Origin: Bellilinea sp040754815
Lineage (GTDB): Bacteria; Chloroflexota; Anaerolineae; Anaerolineales; Anaerolineaceae
Direction: 5' to 3'
NCBI GenBank assembly: GCA_040754815.1
Contig: JBFMBX010000005.1
Coordinates: 155,071 to 219,070 of the forward strand
Length of the DNA: 64,000 nucleotides
The position numbers and the translations under genes are program-made. The notes under the pieces are model-generated. The model saw nothing but the letters and a program-made list of their open reading frames with translations. It was not told where the DNA came from and searched no databases. How positions within the stretch are numbered: the stretch's first letter is position 1; the number at the start of each line of letters is the position of its first letter. This document shows, one piece after another, positions 1 to 8,094 of this stretch.

Positions 1-78
1 TATTGTGATACCTTGTATACGAAAAAACCCCTCAAAAAGTTCCCGCACCCCCTGCTCCACTCAAAAACAGGAAATCGC

Positions 79-1182
79 TTAAAGCAATTTTTCCAGCGTC
101 CCCACCAGCCGCTCGATTTGTTCGCGGCTGTGGGTGGCAAAGATGGCAATCCGCAGGGCGCCGCCCGGCGGCGTGGAACTGTACGAAGTGACATGCGCCA
201 CACAAATATCGCTGGCAAACAATTCGGCGCGCAGGCGGGCTAAATTCACCCCCGGCCGCGCCCGCAGACAGAGGATGGGCGAAGGCGTATCGCTCAGTTC
301 CCAGCCCAGCCGCCGCAGACCACTGCGCGCCAGCGCCACGTTCTCCCACAACCGCTCGCGGCGCTGCGGTTCGGTGCGGGCAATTTCCAGCGCTCTGGCA
401 GCGGCAGCCGCCACCGGTAGGGGCGGTGGACTGGCGGCCACATACACCCGCGAGAGCCGCTCCATTTCGGCAATCCGCTCGGCGCTGCCGATGAGAATGC
501 CCCCGTAGCCGCCCAGCGCCTTGCTCAGCGTGGCGCACACCTGCACCTGCTCTGCCCCGCTCAGCCCCAGCCACTCCACCGTCCCGCGCCCGTGCTCACC
601 CAGCACGCCCACACCGTGGGCGTCATCCACCCCCAGCAGGCCGTCATACCGCTGCAGGATGGGCAGGTACTCATTCAGCGGCGCCGTCTCGCCCGAAATG
701 GGGAACAATCCGTCCGTCAGCACCAGCGGGCGTTCGCCGGCGCCGAGATGGCGGTTTAAACATTCGGCCAGATGGCCGCTCTCTCGATGGCGAAAGAAGT
801 GCAGCGGTTTACCGCTGGCGCGGGCGGCATCGCGCAGGGAGTAGTGCGCCGATTCATCCACGAAGATGCGTTCATAGCGTTCGGCCAGCCCCTGCGCCAG
901 AATCATACCGCCCAGATAGCCGGAGGCGTAGTACAGCACGGAGCCGGTCTCGAAAAAAGCACATACCTGCCGCTCCACTTCGTCGTAAACGACGTGTTCG
1001 CCGTAGCCGCCGCGTGAGGTGCCGGTGCTTAAGCCGTACCGTTCAAGGGCCTGCCTGGCCGCTTGCAGTACCTGCGGGTGATTTTGCAGACCCAGATAAG
1101 CGGTGCCGGAGAAGTAATCGCGCTCCCGCCCGGCGATGACGACCCGCGCCCCCAGCGGCGATTCAAAACCCGTTGCGCTCAT
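79..1182 (-). CDS. BioF/KBL-like PLP-dependent alpha-oxoamine synthase family aminotransferase
   Basis: A 367-residue fold-type I PLP enzyme resembling 8-amino-7-oxononanoate synthase and glycine C-acetyltransferase, which condense an amino acid with an acyl-CoA in the cytosol. Seen in the sequence: the glycine-rich GTSRGGYGEH segment near residues 54-63, the VDDAHGVGVLGEHGRG cofactor-binding motif near 185-200, and the Schiff-base lysine K221 in TLSKALGGYGG. Length is slightly below the usual 385-400. Its start overlaps the NlpC/P60 gene by 4 bases (ATGA), so the two are probably translationally coupled. No biotin genes are nearby. The neighbours handle murein peptides, so the true acyl and amino acid substrates cannot be assigned. 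Confidence 0.85.
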   Translation of the reverse strand: MSATGFESPLGARVVIAGRERDYFSGTAYLGLQNHPQVLQAARQALERYGLSTGTSRGGYGEHVVYDEVERQVCAFFETGSVLYYASGYLGGMILAQGLAERYERIFVDESAHYSLRDAARASGKPLHFFRHRESGHLAECLNRHLGAGERPLVLTDGLFPISGETAPLNEYLPILQRYDGLLGVDDAHGVGVLGEHGRGTVEWLGLSGAEQVQVCATLSKALGGYGGILIGSAERIAEMERLSRVYVAASPPPLPVAAAAARALEIARTEPQRRERLWENVALARSGLRRLGWELSDTPSPILCLRARPGVNLARLRAELFASDICVAHVTSYSSTPPGGALRIAIFATHSREQIERLVGTLEKLL

Positions 1183-2180
1183 TTCAGATAGGTGCGCGCT
1201 CCCACAAAGTGCTGGCGCAGGTAGGCATCCTTTTGAATGTTATCGAAGTAAACGCCGTTGCGCGAACGGGAAGAATGCACAATTTCCCACCCGCCCATGC
1301 TGATGGCCACATGGGTGATCGAACGCTTTTCGCCGTTTTCGCCAAAGAAGGCCAGATCGCCGGGCTGCATTTCCTCCGGCTCAACGGGTTTGCCGTCCTC
1401 CATCTGCATATCCGCATCGCGGCGGAGGGTGATGCCCACCCAGCGGTGCAGCAACTGCGCCAGACCGGAGCAGTCAATGCCGTGTGCGCTCGTGCCGCCC
1501 CACAGGTACGGCACGCCGATCAGCCGCGCCGCATCGGCGCAAATTTGGGCGCGGCGCTCGGCCTCGCTTTGCGGCAGGCGGGCAAGGCTGCGCAGGTTTT
1601 CCAGCGGCAGCCAGCCGTTCTGATGCGCCTGCACAAAAGCCCAGCCCTCGCGTTCCTGTAAAACATGCACGAAAGTGCCGCCCATCACGCGGCCGAGCAG
1701 CGGAGCATTGGGGCGCGGCTCGGCGCGCAGCAAACCTACCGGTTCTGTTACCAGATGAGTGGGCGGCGCAGGGGGCTGCTCGCGCAGGTAAGGGCGGTAA
1801 GTCCAGCCCAGATAGCCGTCATCACAGCGGACGAAGACCCAGCGTTCCTGTTCTTCCAGCACCTCCACCTGCCTACCGTAGAGCAGCTGGCTCAACTGTT
1901 CGGCAAGGAACGAAGGCTGACGGTGCAGGCTGGTCAGGTTGGTTGCCACCGTCAGGGTGACGGCTGCCGAACGGCGCAGCACCCGCACAGCGTGCACGTC
2001 CATCGTCCAGCCGGGCGGCAGCCGCCGGCGCAGTTCATCCAGATTCGATTCTTCCAGCACTCGACCGCTGAGAATCACCTGCGAGCCGTCCATTTTTTCG
2101 ATGTGCACATCAAAAAGGTGTTCGCGTTCGTCGCGGTGATGGGCGGTAATTTCTTCCAGCAGGGTTTCAATGGGGTTCAT
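1179..2180 (-). CDS. NlpC/P60 family peptidase with SH3-like domains
   Basis: A 333-residue cysteine peptidase that probably cleaves gamma-D-Glu-diamino acid bonds in murein peptides. Two SH3-like segments lie at about 75-130 and 142-195. The C-terminal NlpC/P60 domain (about 210-330) carries the catalytic Cys in GIDCSGL (C237), the His in ITHVAISMGG (H290) and a third polar His near H302. No signal peptide is visible, so it resembles the cytoplasmic YkfC-type recycling enzymes rather than secreted hydrolases. It overlaps the downstream BioF-like gene by 4 bases and the upstream epimerase gene by 14 bases. The pairing with a dipeptide epimerase supports a role in recycling L-Ala-D-Glu-type peptides. 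Confidence 0.88.
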   Translation of the reverse strand: MNPIETLLEEITAHHRDEREHLFDVHIEKMDGSQVILSGRVLEESNLDELRRRLPPGWTMDVHAVRVLRRSAAVTLTVATNLTSLHRQPSFLAEQLSQLLYGRQVEVLEEQERWVFVRCDDGYLGWTYRPYLREQPPAPPTHLVTEPVGLLRAEPRPNAPLLGRVMGGTFVHVLQEREGWAFVQAHQNGWLPLENLRSLARLPQSEAERRAQICADAARLIGVPYLWGGTSAHGIDCSGLAQLLHRWVGITLRRDADMQMEDGKPVEPEEMQPGDLAFFGENGEKRSITHVAISMGGWEIVHSSRSRNGVYFDNIQKDAYLRQHFVGARTYLK

Positions 2181-3228
2181 GGTGGTTTTCCTCGCCTTCC
2201 AGTTCTTCGACGGGTTTGAGAATCACACCCAGTCCCGGGCGTTCCGGTACGTGGATGCGTAAGTTTTTATCGTAGGTGATGCCTTCGAACGGATCGTTGG
2301 CGATCAGCAGCGGCGCGTCCAGATCAATCCATTCCGCCAGCCCGCACAGATGCGCCATGGCGGTAGTACCCAGTGAAGTTTCTACCATGCAGCCCAGCAT
2401 CACCTTCATCTCCAGTTCGCGGGCGCGGTTCAACATGCGCAAGGTGGGCGTCAGCCCGCCGGCTTTCATCAATTTCAAATTGACCCCCGCAACGCCGGCC
2501 TCGGCCAGTTTTTCGATATCGGCCAGCGTGCGCACCGATTCATCGGCCACCAGCGGAATGCCGGTCATCTTTTGCAGTTCGCCCATTTTCTCAATCTGAT
2601 GCGCTGCCAGCGGCTGTTCGATGAGTTCCAGATCGAGATTTTCCATGGTACGCAGGTTGTAAACGGCATCCTCGAACGACCAGCCGGCGTTGGCATCCAC
2701 CCGCAGGCGGGCATCCGGGCGCGCTTCGCGCACGGCGCGCAGCCGGGTCAGGTCATCCTCCGAGCCGAGTTTGACCTTGATGATGGGAAAATCGGGATGT
2801 TCGGCGGCCTGCCGCGCCATTGCTTCCGGCGTATCAATGGCAATGGTAAACGAGGTGGAAAGACCGCTGGGATAGGGCAGGCCGAGCAGTTTATAGAGCG
2901 GCAGGTTGTGAGTCAGGCCAATGCTGTCGTAGAGCGCCAGATCCAGCGCGGCGCGGGCGGCAGGCGGCCCTTCTTCCCCCAGCCAGTCCTCAATTTCGGC
3001 AGGTGTTTCCGGCAGATGGTGAGCAGCCTGCGACATCTTCTGCCAGTAGGCCTCGAAACTGGCAAAGTCCACGCCGTAATAAGGCGGCAGGGTGGCTTCT
3101 CCCCAGCCGGCGTCTTTATCCAGCCTCAGCCAGTAGGTTTCGCGCGTTTCGCTCACGCCGTAGGAAAGGCGGAACGGGTTGCGCAGAACGAGAGTCAGTT
3201 TTTGCCACTGCATTCGACAGATCACCAT
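2167..3228 (-). CDS. L-Ala-D/L-Glu (dipeptide) epimerase, enolase superfamily
   Basis: A 353-residue member of the muconate-lactonizing/dipeptide epimerase branch of the enolase superfamily. It would interconvert L-Ala-D-Glu and L-Ala-L-Glu during murein peptide recycling. Visible landmarks are the KxK motif in FPIIKVKLG, the metal ligands in LRVDANAGWS, LELIEQPLA and VADESVRT, and the second catalytic lysine in LKLMKAGG. The reading frame stays open far upstream inside rsgA. The start at 3228 was chosen because AGGAAG lies 6 bases ahead of it and the gene then begins one base after the rsgA stop. An alternative ATG lies at 3213. It sits between rsgA and the NlpC/P60 gene. Confidence 0.87.
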   Translation of the reverse strand: MVICRMQWQKLTLVLRNPFRLSYGVSETRETYWLRLDKDAGWGEATLPPYYGVDFASFEAYWQKMSQAAHHLPETPAEIEDWLGEEGPPAARAALDLALYDSIGLTHNLPLYKLLGLPYPSGLSTSFTIAIDTPEAMARQAAEHPDFPIIKVKLGSEDDLTRLRAVREARPDARLRVDANAGWSFEDAVYNLRTMENLDLELIEQPLAAHQIEKMGELQKMTGIPLVADESVRTLADIEKLAEAGVAGVNLKLMKAGGLTPTLRMLNRARELEMKVMLGCMVETSLGTTAMAHLCGLAEWIDLDAPLLIANDPFEGITYDKNLRIHVPERPGLGVILKPVEELEGEENHHEPH

Positions 3229-3229
3229 T

Positions 3230-4150
3230 TTATTCTTCCTCCTCCTCCCCAAACCGCATCCGCAGGTAGGATTGGTAGCGGCGCGGTGAAATTTCTCCGC
3301 GCTGCAGGGCGGCCTGAACGGCACAATCGGGTTCGTTGCGGTGGGTGCAGTCGTTGAAGGCGCAGTGCCGCACCAGCGGGCGCAGTTCCGGAAAGTAACC
3401 GTCCAGTTCTTCCGGCTGCACATCCCACAGTGCCAGCATCCGCAAACCGGGCAGGTCGGCCACATAACCGCCATCCCGCAGGGGGAACATCTGGCGGATG
3501 ACGGTGGTATGCCGACCTTTGGAAGTTGCCTCGCTGATTTCGCGCACCGCAAGCCCCAGTTCGGGCTGAATGGCGTTGAGCAGGCTGGATTTGCCCACCC
3601 CCGAAGGCCCGGCCAGCGCCGAAAGTTTGCCTTTCAGGCAGTCGTGCAGCTGCTCAATGCCTTCTCCGCTTTTAGCGGAGGTGAAAATTACCGGGTAGCC
3701 CAGCGGCGCATATTCGGCAAACAGGCGGCGGGCTTCTTCCGGTGAAACCAGATCGGTCTTGTTGGCGACGATCAACGGCGGTATGCCCTGCTGTTCGGCG
3801 ATGACCAGAAAGCGGTCGAGCATGCCCAGCCGCGGTGCAGGCTGGGCGCAGGCAAACACAAACACCACCTGATCGGGGTTGGCCAGCAGCACCTGCCGGT
3901 ATTCGCCGCGCGCGCCGGGCGCTTTGCGGATCAGGGCGTGGGTGCGCGGATGGACGGCCTCGATCACCCCCGTTCCGTCCGGCAGGGGGGTAAATTCAAC
4001 CCGGTCGCCCAGCGCAACGATATCGCCCTCGCTGCGTTGTTTTTTCAACCGCCCGCGCAAACGGCAAACCCAAACCCCGTTTTCATTTTGTACGGTGTAG
4101 AAACCGGATAATAAACGCGTTACCTGTCCGTGAAGGGTGTCTGGTTTCAT
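3230..4150 (-). CDS. rsgA: ribosome small subunit-dependent GTPase A
   Basis: A 306-residue circularly permuted GTPase that assists late 30S subunit maturation. An N-terminal OB domain covers roughly residues 1-70. The permuted G motifs appear in the order G4 (VANKTDLV), G1 (LAGPSGVGKSSLLNAI) and G3 (DLPGLR). A C-terminal zinc-binding segment HCAFNDCTHRNEPDC gives the expected Cys-His-Cys-Cys pattern. The frame is open upstream into the PBP gene. The start at 4150 (MKPDTLHGQV) matches the family N-terminus and lies 23 bases after the PBP stop, although no good ribosome-binding site is seen there. The protein ends in an acidic Glu run. Confidence 0.93.
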   Translation of the reverse strand: MKPDTLHGQVTRLLSGFYTVQNENGVWVCRLRGRLKKQRSEGDIVALGDRVEFTPLPDGTGVIEAVHPRTHALIRKAPGARGEYRQVLLANPDQVVFVFACAQPAPRLGMLDRFLVIAEQQGIPPLIVANKTDLVSPEEARRLFAEYAPLGYPVIFTSAKSGEGIEQLHDCLKGKLSALAGPSGVGKSSLLNAIQPELGLAVREISEATSKGRHTTVIRQMFPLRDGGYVADLPGLRMLALWDVQPEELDGYFPELRPLVRHCAFNDCTHRNEPDCAVQAALQRGEISPRRYQSYLRMRFGEEEEE

Positions 4151-4173
4151 AGAGGGGCGGCGGGCAACTCCAA

Positions 4174-6420
4174 TCAGCCTTCGGGGGTGGCGGTGGGTTC
4201 GGGTGTTTGGGTGGGTTCGGGCGTATCGGTCGGCTGCGGTGTCTCGGTGTAAAGCGGTGTGGGCGTGCGGGTGATGTAGAAGGTGGATTCCCACGGGTAG
4301 AGACGGCTTGGACGCCCGAAGAAGTACGATTCGACCACGCGCCGGAAAATGGGCGCGGCAATTTCTGAACCTTCGCCGGCGTTTTCGGCAATCACGGCCA
4401 CGGCAATATCGGGCAGGTCGCTGCGGTTGGCATCGGTGTAGCCGGCAAACCAGGCGTGCGGGTCGCCGCCGGGGTTGCTGGCCGTACCGGTTTTACCGTA
4501 CACCGGCACCTGCAGCCCCACCATGACATACTGGGCCGTGCCGCGCGGGTTGGCAACCACACTGCGCAGGGCATCCTGAATGATTTTGAGATTCTCTTCC
4601 GAAAGCGGCAGTTTGCCCTGCGCTTCCGGCTGAAAGGTTAAAATGGCGTTTCCGTCCGGGTCGGTGATTTTTTCCACCACCTGCGGGCGGTAAAGTGTGC
4701 CGCCGTTGCCGATGGCCGCCATGAAGCGCGCCACCTGCAAGGGGGTGACCAGCATGGTGCCCTGCCCGATGGCCAGCTGCACGGCATCGTTTTCGTTGGC
4801 GGGATTGGGCATGTTGCCGGCTATCTCGGCAATTTGTTCGATGCCGGTGGGGCTGCCCAGTCCGAAGGCGCGCGCCATTTTGGAAACATCCTCGGTAAAG
4901 CCCTGCTGGAAAAGCGAAAGGCCGATGTGGTAAAACCACGGATTGCACGAGCGCATCAGGCCTTCCGGCAGGGTCAGCCGCCCGCTGGCGGGCACCTCTT
5001 TTTCATAAGTCCAGTCGTAAAGGGTAATGCCGGGCAGTTCGGTAAAGGTGTAGCCGCAGTCGTATTCGCTTTCGGCGGTGAAGGCGCCGGTTTCGAGCGC
5101 GGCTGCCATGGTGATGATTTTGAACACCGAGCCGAGCGGGTAACCGCTTTGCGCGGCGCGGTTGAGCAGCGGGGTGGTGGCGGGGTCGAACAATTCGTTC
5201 AACATCCAGCGGCTGTTGTAATTGTTGGGGTCGAACAGGTTAGGGTCAAAGGATGGCGATGAGGCCATGGCCAGCACCCGCCCGGTATCGCGTTCCAGCA
5301 CCACCACCGCGCCGCGAAAGCCCTCAATGGCGCGCTGAACCTGCAATTGAAATTCCTTGTCGAAGGTGGTGTAAATGGAGTTGGAAGGCGCCGAATCGCG
5401 CTGGGCAAGGCGGGTGATGGTCACACCCTGCGGGTCAACCACATAGAGCGATGCCCCGCGCTGACCGGCCAGCATCTGCTCCCCCCACAGTTCCAGTCCG
5501 TCGCGCCCTACCCGTTCATCGCCGCGGTAGCCGCGCCGGCGGTATTCATCCAGTTCTTCCGCCGGAATCGGCTGCACATAACCGGTGACGTGCGGGGCGG
5601 TGCTGTCGAAGTAATAGCGGGTGTTGTAACTGGTCATCACCAGCCCGCCCAGCGAGGAAAGCACCTCAAAACGGGACTGAACGGCCTGCGCCGAAACATC
5701 TGCCACCGGAATGTACCAGTCCGGAGCGGCAAATTCGTACAGCGAGCGGATGTAATCGGTGTTCAGACCGGTGAGGTTGGAAAGTTCCACCAGCAGGGTG
5801 CCTTCTTCGCCTTCCTCAATCTGGCCGGGGATGATTCCCAGCGCCACCGCATCGGATTGGGCGGCCAGCGCGCTGCCGTTCACATCGTAGATATTCCCGC
5901 GCGAGGGAATGCTGATATCCATGACCAGCCGGTTGCCGCCGCGCAGTTCCGGCAGCACCATGCCGTCCTCCCACTGCACCTTCCACTGGCCGTCCTGCAG
6001 GGAAAGGTTCATCATCGTATCGCGCGAAAGACTACCCAGCAGAACAGTCTGGTAGGTTGCGCGGTAGGCAACCTGCGCTTCCTGCGGGTTCTTGATGAGC
6101 GCCTGCGTGATTTCAAAATCGGCCTTTTGCAGGGACATGGTCACGGCAATTTCTTTCAACTTGCCGGAGAAATCCTCGTAGGAAATGGCGTCCCGCGAGA
6201 GCAGGGTCAGTTGATCGTACATGGCCTGATAATTTTCGTTCTCCCACGCATCCAGAAAGGCGCGCGCCGCGCTTTGCACATCCGGCGCGGGGGTGACATT
6301 GACCACCGGCGCGCGCAGGGTAGGGGTGGCATTGCCATCCGGCGGCAGCGAGGGGGTAACGGAAGAGGTGCAAGCCGTGAGCAAGATCAACAGACACACG
6401 AGAATCGAGCGAACTTTCAT
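4174..6420 (-). CDS. penicillin-binding protein transpeptidase with NTF2-like domain (MecA/PBP3 type)
   Basis: A 748-residue class B-type D,D-transpeptidase that cross-links peptidoglycan outside the membrane. The N-terminus is a lipoprotein-type signal (LVCLLILLTAC), so it is probably lipid-anchored at Cys17 rather than held by a transmembrane helix. An NTF2-like MecA_N domain follows at about 48-155, then a dimerisation domain (about 160-340). The transpeptidase domain has the three active-site motifs SVFK (in YPLGSVFKIITM), SCN (in RSCNPWFYH) and KTG (in VYGKTGTASNPGG). The C-terminal tail is Pro/Thr-rich with TPEPTQTPEP-like repeats and is likely extended. It lies 23 bases upstream of rsgA and 28 bases downstream of maf. 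Confidence 0.92.
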   Translation of the reverse strand: MKVRSILVCLLILLTACTSSVTPSLPPDGNATPTLRAPVVNVTPAPDVQSAARAFLDAWENENYQAMYDQLTLLSRDAISYEDFSGKLKEIAVTMSLQKADFEITQALIKNPQEAQVAYRATYQTVLLGSLSRDTMMNLSLQDGQWKVQWEDGMVLPELRGGNRLVMDISIPSRGNIYDVNGSALAAQSDAVALGIIPGQIEEGEEGTLLVELSNLTGLNTDYIRSLYEFAAPDWYIPVADVSAQAVQSRFEVLSSLGGLVMTSYNTRYYFDSTAPHVTGYVQPIPAEELDEYRRRGYRGDERVGRDGLELWGEQMLAGQRGASLYVVDPQGVTITRLAQRDSAPSNSIYTTFDKEFQLQVQRAIEGFRGAVVVLERDTGRVLAMASSPSFDPNLFDPNNYNSRWMLNELFDPATTPLLNRAAQSGYPLGSVFKIITMAAALETGAFTAESEYDCGYTFTELPGITLYDWTYEKEVPASGRLTLPEGLMRSCNPWFYHIGLSLFQQGFTEDVSKMARAFGLGSPTGIEQIAEIAGNMPNPANENDAVQLAIGQGTMLVTPLQVARFMAAIGNGGTLYRPQVVEKITDPDGNAILTFQPEAQGKLPLSEENLKIIQDALRSVVANPRGTAQYVMVGLQVPVYGKTGTASNPGGDPHAWFAGYTDANRSDLPDIAVAVIAENAGEGSEIAAPIFRRVVESYFFGRPSRLYPWESTFYITRTPTPLYTETPQPTDTPEPTQTPEPTATPEG

Positions 6421-6448
6421 GGAATCACTCCGCTAAGGTCGGCCTGTC

Positions 6449-7120
6449 TCAACCCAGCGAGGCGCCGTTCAAGACGGCCTGCCAGATGGGACAGGAATAT
6501 TGTAAATTGGATTGGCACGTTTGGGGGATATCCTGTGGTGGAATGAGGTCGAGGCGGGCCGCCAGCCGCTGCAGGTGGCAGAGGGGCAGACCCATCACAC
6601 TGGCAAAACAACCGTTAAAATCAATCACCGGTTGAAAGCCGGCATCCTGAATGGCGTATCCGCCGGCCTTGTCGAACGGATCGCCGCTGCGAATGTAGGC
6701 TTCCATTTCTTCATCGCTGTAATTGCGCATGGGCACCTGCGAAACACACACATCCTGCACCAGCACGGCGCGTTGTACGTCCATCAGGGCCAGCGCGGTA
6801 TAAACCTGATGCGTGCGGCCGCGCAGGCGGCGCAGCATGGCGCGGGCTTCTTCGGCATCGGCCGGTTTGCCCAGCAGGCTGCCGCCCTCGCTCACCGTGG
6901 TGTCGGCGGCCAGCACAAAAACCGGCTCGCCGGTGTAGCGTGCGGCCACGGCGCGGGCTTTTTCGGCGGCCAGCCGGCTGACGTATGCCGCCGGCGGCTC
7001 ACCCGGCAGGGGGTCTTCATTCAGGTTGGCGGCATACGTCTCGAAAACCCAGCCCGTCCAGCCCAGCATTTGCCGGCGGCGCGGTGAGTTGGATGCCAGA
7101 ATCAAACGCGGTTGTGCCAT
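6449..7120 (-). CDS. maf: Maf family nucleoside triphosphate pyrophosphatase
   Basis: A 223-residue Maf/YhdE-type house-cleaning pyrophosphatase that hydrolyses non-canonical or pyrimidine NTPs to NMPs. The family N-terminal motif is clear in ASNSPRRRQMLG, followed by the AADTTVS catalytic segment, the R..L.GRTHQVYTAL motif and the C-terminal GYAIQDAG and MGLPL segments. It is about 25 residues longer than most Maf proteins because of a tail after the MGLPL region. An extended -10 element sits about 10 bases upstream of the ATG, so the message could be almost leaderless. It is followed directly by the PBP gene, fitting the common link of maf with cell-shape genes. Confidence 0.9.
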   Translation of the reverse strand: MAQPRLILASNSPRRRQMLGWTGWVFETYAANLNEDPLPGEPPAAYVSRLAAEKARAVAARYTGEPVFVLAADTTVSEGGSLLGKPADAEEARAMLRRLRGRTHQVYTALALMDVQRAVLVQDVCVSQVPMRNYSDEEMEAYIRSGDPFDKAGGYAIQDAGFQPVIDFNGCFASVMGLPLCHLQRLAARLDLIPPQDIPQTCQSNLQYSCPIWQAVLNGASLG

Positions 7121-7129
7121 ACGGGTTCG

Positions 7130-7138
7130 ATTCTAACA
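7130..7138 (-). promoter_or_regulatory. extended -10 promoter element of maf
   Basis: On the minus strand the sequence reads TGTTAGAAT, matching the extended -10 form TGn plus TAGAAT. No good -35 is visible. The -10 ends 10 bases from the maf start codon, so transcription would begin only a few bases before the ATG. Confidence 0.45.
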
Positions 7139-7233
7139 CAAGAGCAGGCTGGCTTGCGGTGATCTTCTTGAGGCAATACCCACCCGGCCGCAGCCCGCGC
7201 CCCCCGAAGGCGCGTTGCAGGGCCGTGCTGCGT

Positions 7234-8094
7234 TTAATCTCCCCCTTTGCGCATCTGTGCCCAAACCCGGCTCAATTTTTCCCACTCGGTCAGGCTGAGC
7301 GATTCGGCACGGCGCTGCGGGTCAATGCCGGCTGCTTCCAGCAGGGCGGCCGCCTTGGCGGGAGTAACCGCCAGCCCCGCCGAAAGGCTGTTGCGCAGGG
7401 TTTTGCGCTTTTGGGCAAAACCGGCTTTGGCCAGCCGGAAGAAATCATCCAGCAAATCCGGCGGGATGAGCGGCTGGGGGTAGAGATCCACGCGCAGGGA
7501 GACCGAATCGACCTGCGGCGGCGGGTAAAACGCCCCGGCGGGGATGCGCAGCACCGGCTGAGGCCTGCCGTAAACCTGCACCGAAAGCGCCAGCAGGCTC
7601 ATCTCCCCCGGGCCGGCGCAAATGCGCTCGGCCACCTCGCGCTGCATGGTCAGCACCAGCCGCGCCGGGCGCGGGCGGCTTTCCAGCAGGTGGCGGATGA
7701 TGGCCGAGGTGATGTAATAGGGAATGTTGGCCACCACCAGATAACCCTCTTCCTGAATCCAGTCCTCCACGCGCAGGGCGAGAATATCGCCGTGGATGAG
7801 GGTGACATTGTCCAGTCCGCTCAGCGTTTCGCGCAGCAGGGGAATCAGGCTGGCATCCAGTTCCACCGCCACCACCCGCCGCGCCGCCGCCGCCAGCCAG
7901 ACGGTTAAACTGCCCGCACCGGCGCCGATTTCCAGCACCACCGCATCCGGCGGAATTTCGGCGGCTTCGACCAGTTTACGCAGGGCGTTTTGATCCACCA
8001 GAAAATTCTGCCCCAGCCCTTTGCGGGGGGTCAGTCCGTGCGCGCGCAGCAGGCGCGGCACATCCACAGGCAGGGGGTTCAGGGCAGGATCCAT
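7234..8094 (-). CDS. rsmA: 16S rRNA (adenine1518-N6/adenine1519-N6)-dimethyltransferase
   Basis: A 286-residue KsgA/RsmA methyltransferase that dimethylates two adjacent adenines in helix 45 of 16S rRNA. Visible features are the family motif LTPRKGLGQNFLVDQ near the N-terminus, the SAM-binding EIGAGAGSLT motif, the acidic VAVELD motif and the catalytic NIPYYITS motif (NxPY). The start at 8094 (MDPALNPLP) fits family length and overlaps the end of the upstream 3D-domain gene by 16 bases. An in-frame ATG at 8148 would add 18 unconserved residues. The adjacency to a YabE-like gene matches the yabE-rnmV-ksgA neighbourhood known from Firmicutes, here without rnmV. Confidence 0.94.
   Translation of the reverse strand: MDPALNPLPVDVPRLLRAHGLTPRKGLGQNFLVDQNALRKLVEAAEIPPDAVVLEIGAGAGSLTVWLAAAARRVVAVELDASLIPLLRETLSGLDNVTLIHGDILALRVEDWIQEEGYLVVANIPYYITSAIIRHLLESRPRPARLVLTMQREVAERICAGPGEMSLLALSVQVYGRPQPVLRIPAGAFYPPPQVDSVSLRVDLYPQPLIPPDLLDDFFRLAKAGFAQKRKTLRNSLSAGLAVTPAKAAALLEAAGIDPQRRAESLSLTEWEKLSRVWAQMRKGGD

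Noticed and set aside
1..78. Left window edge sequence as a terminator of the minus-strand run
   Set aside because: T-rich on the minus strand, but no stem of useful length is present.
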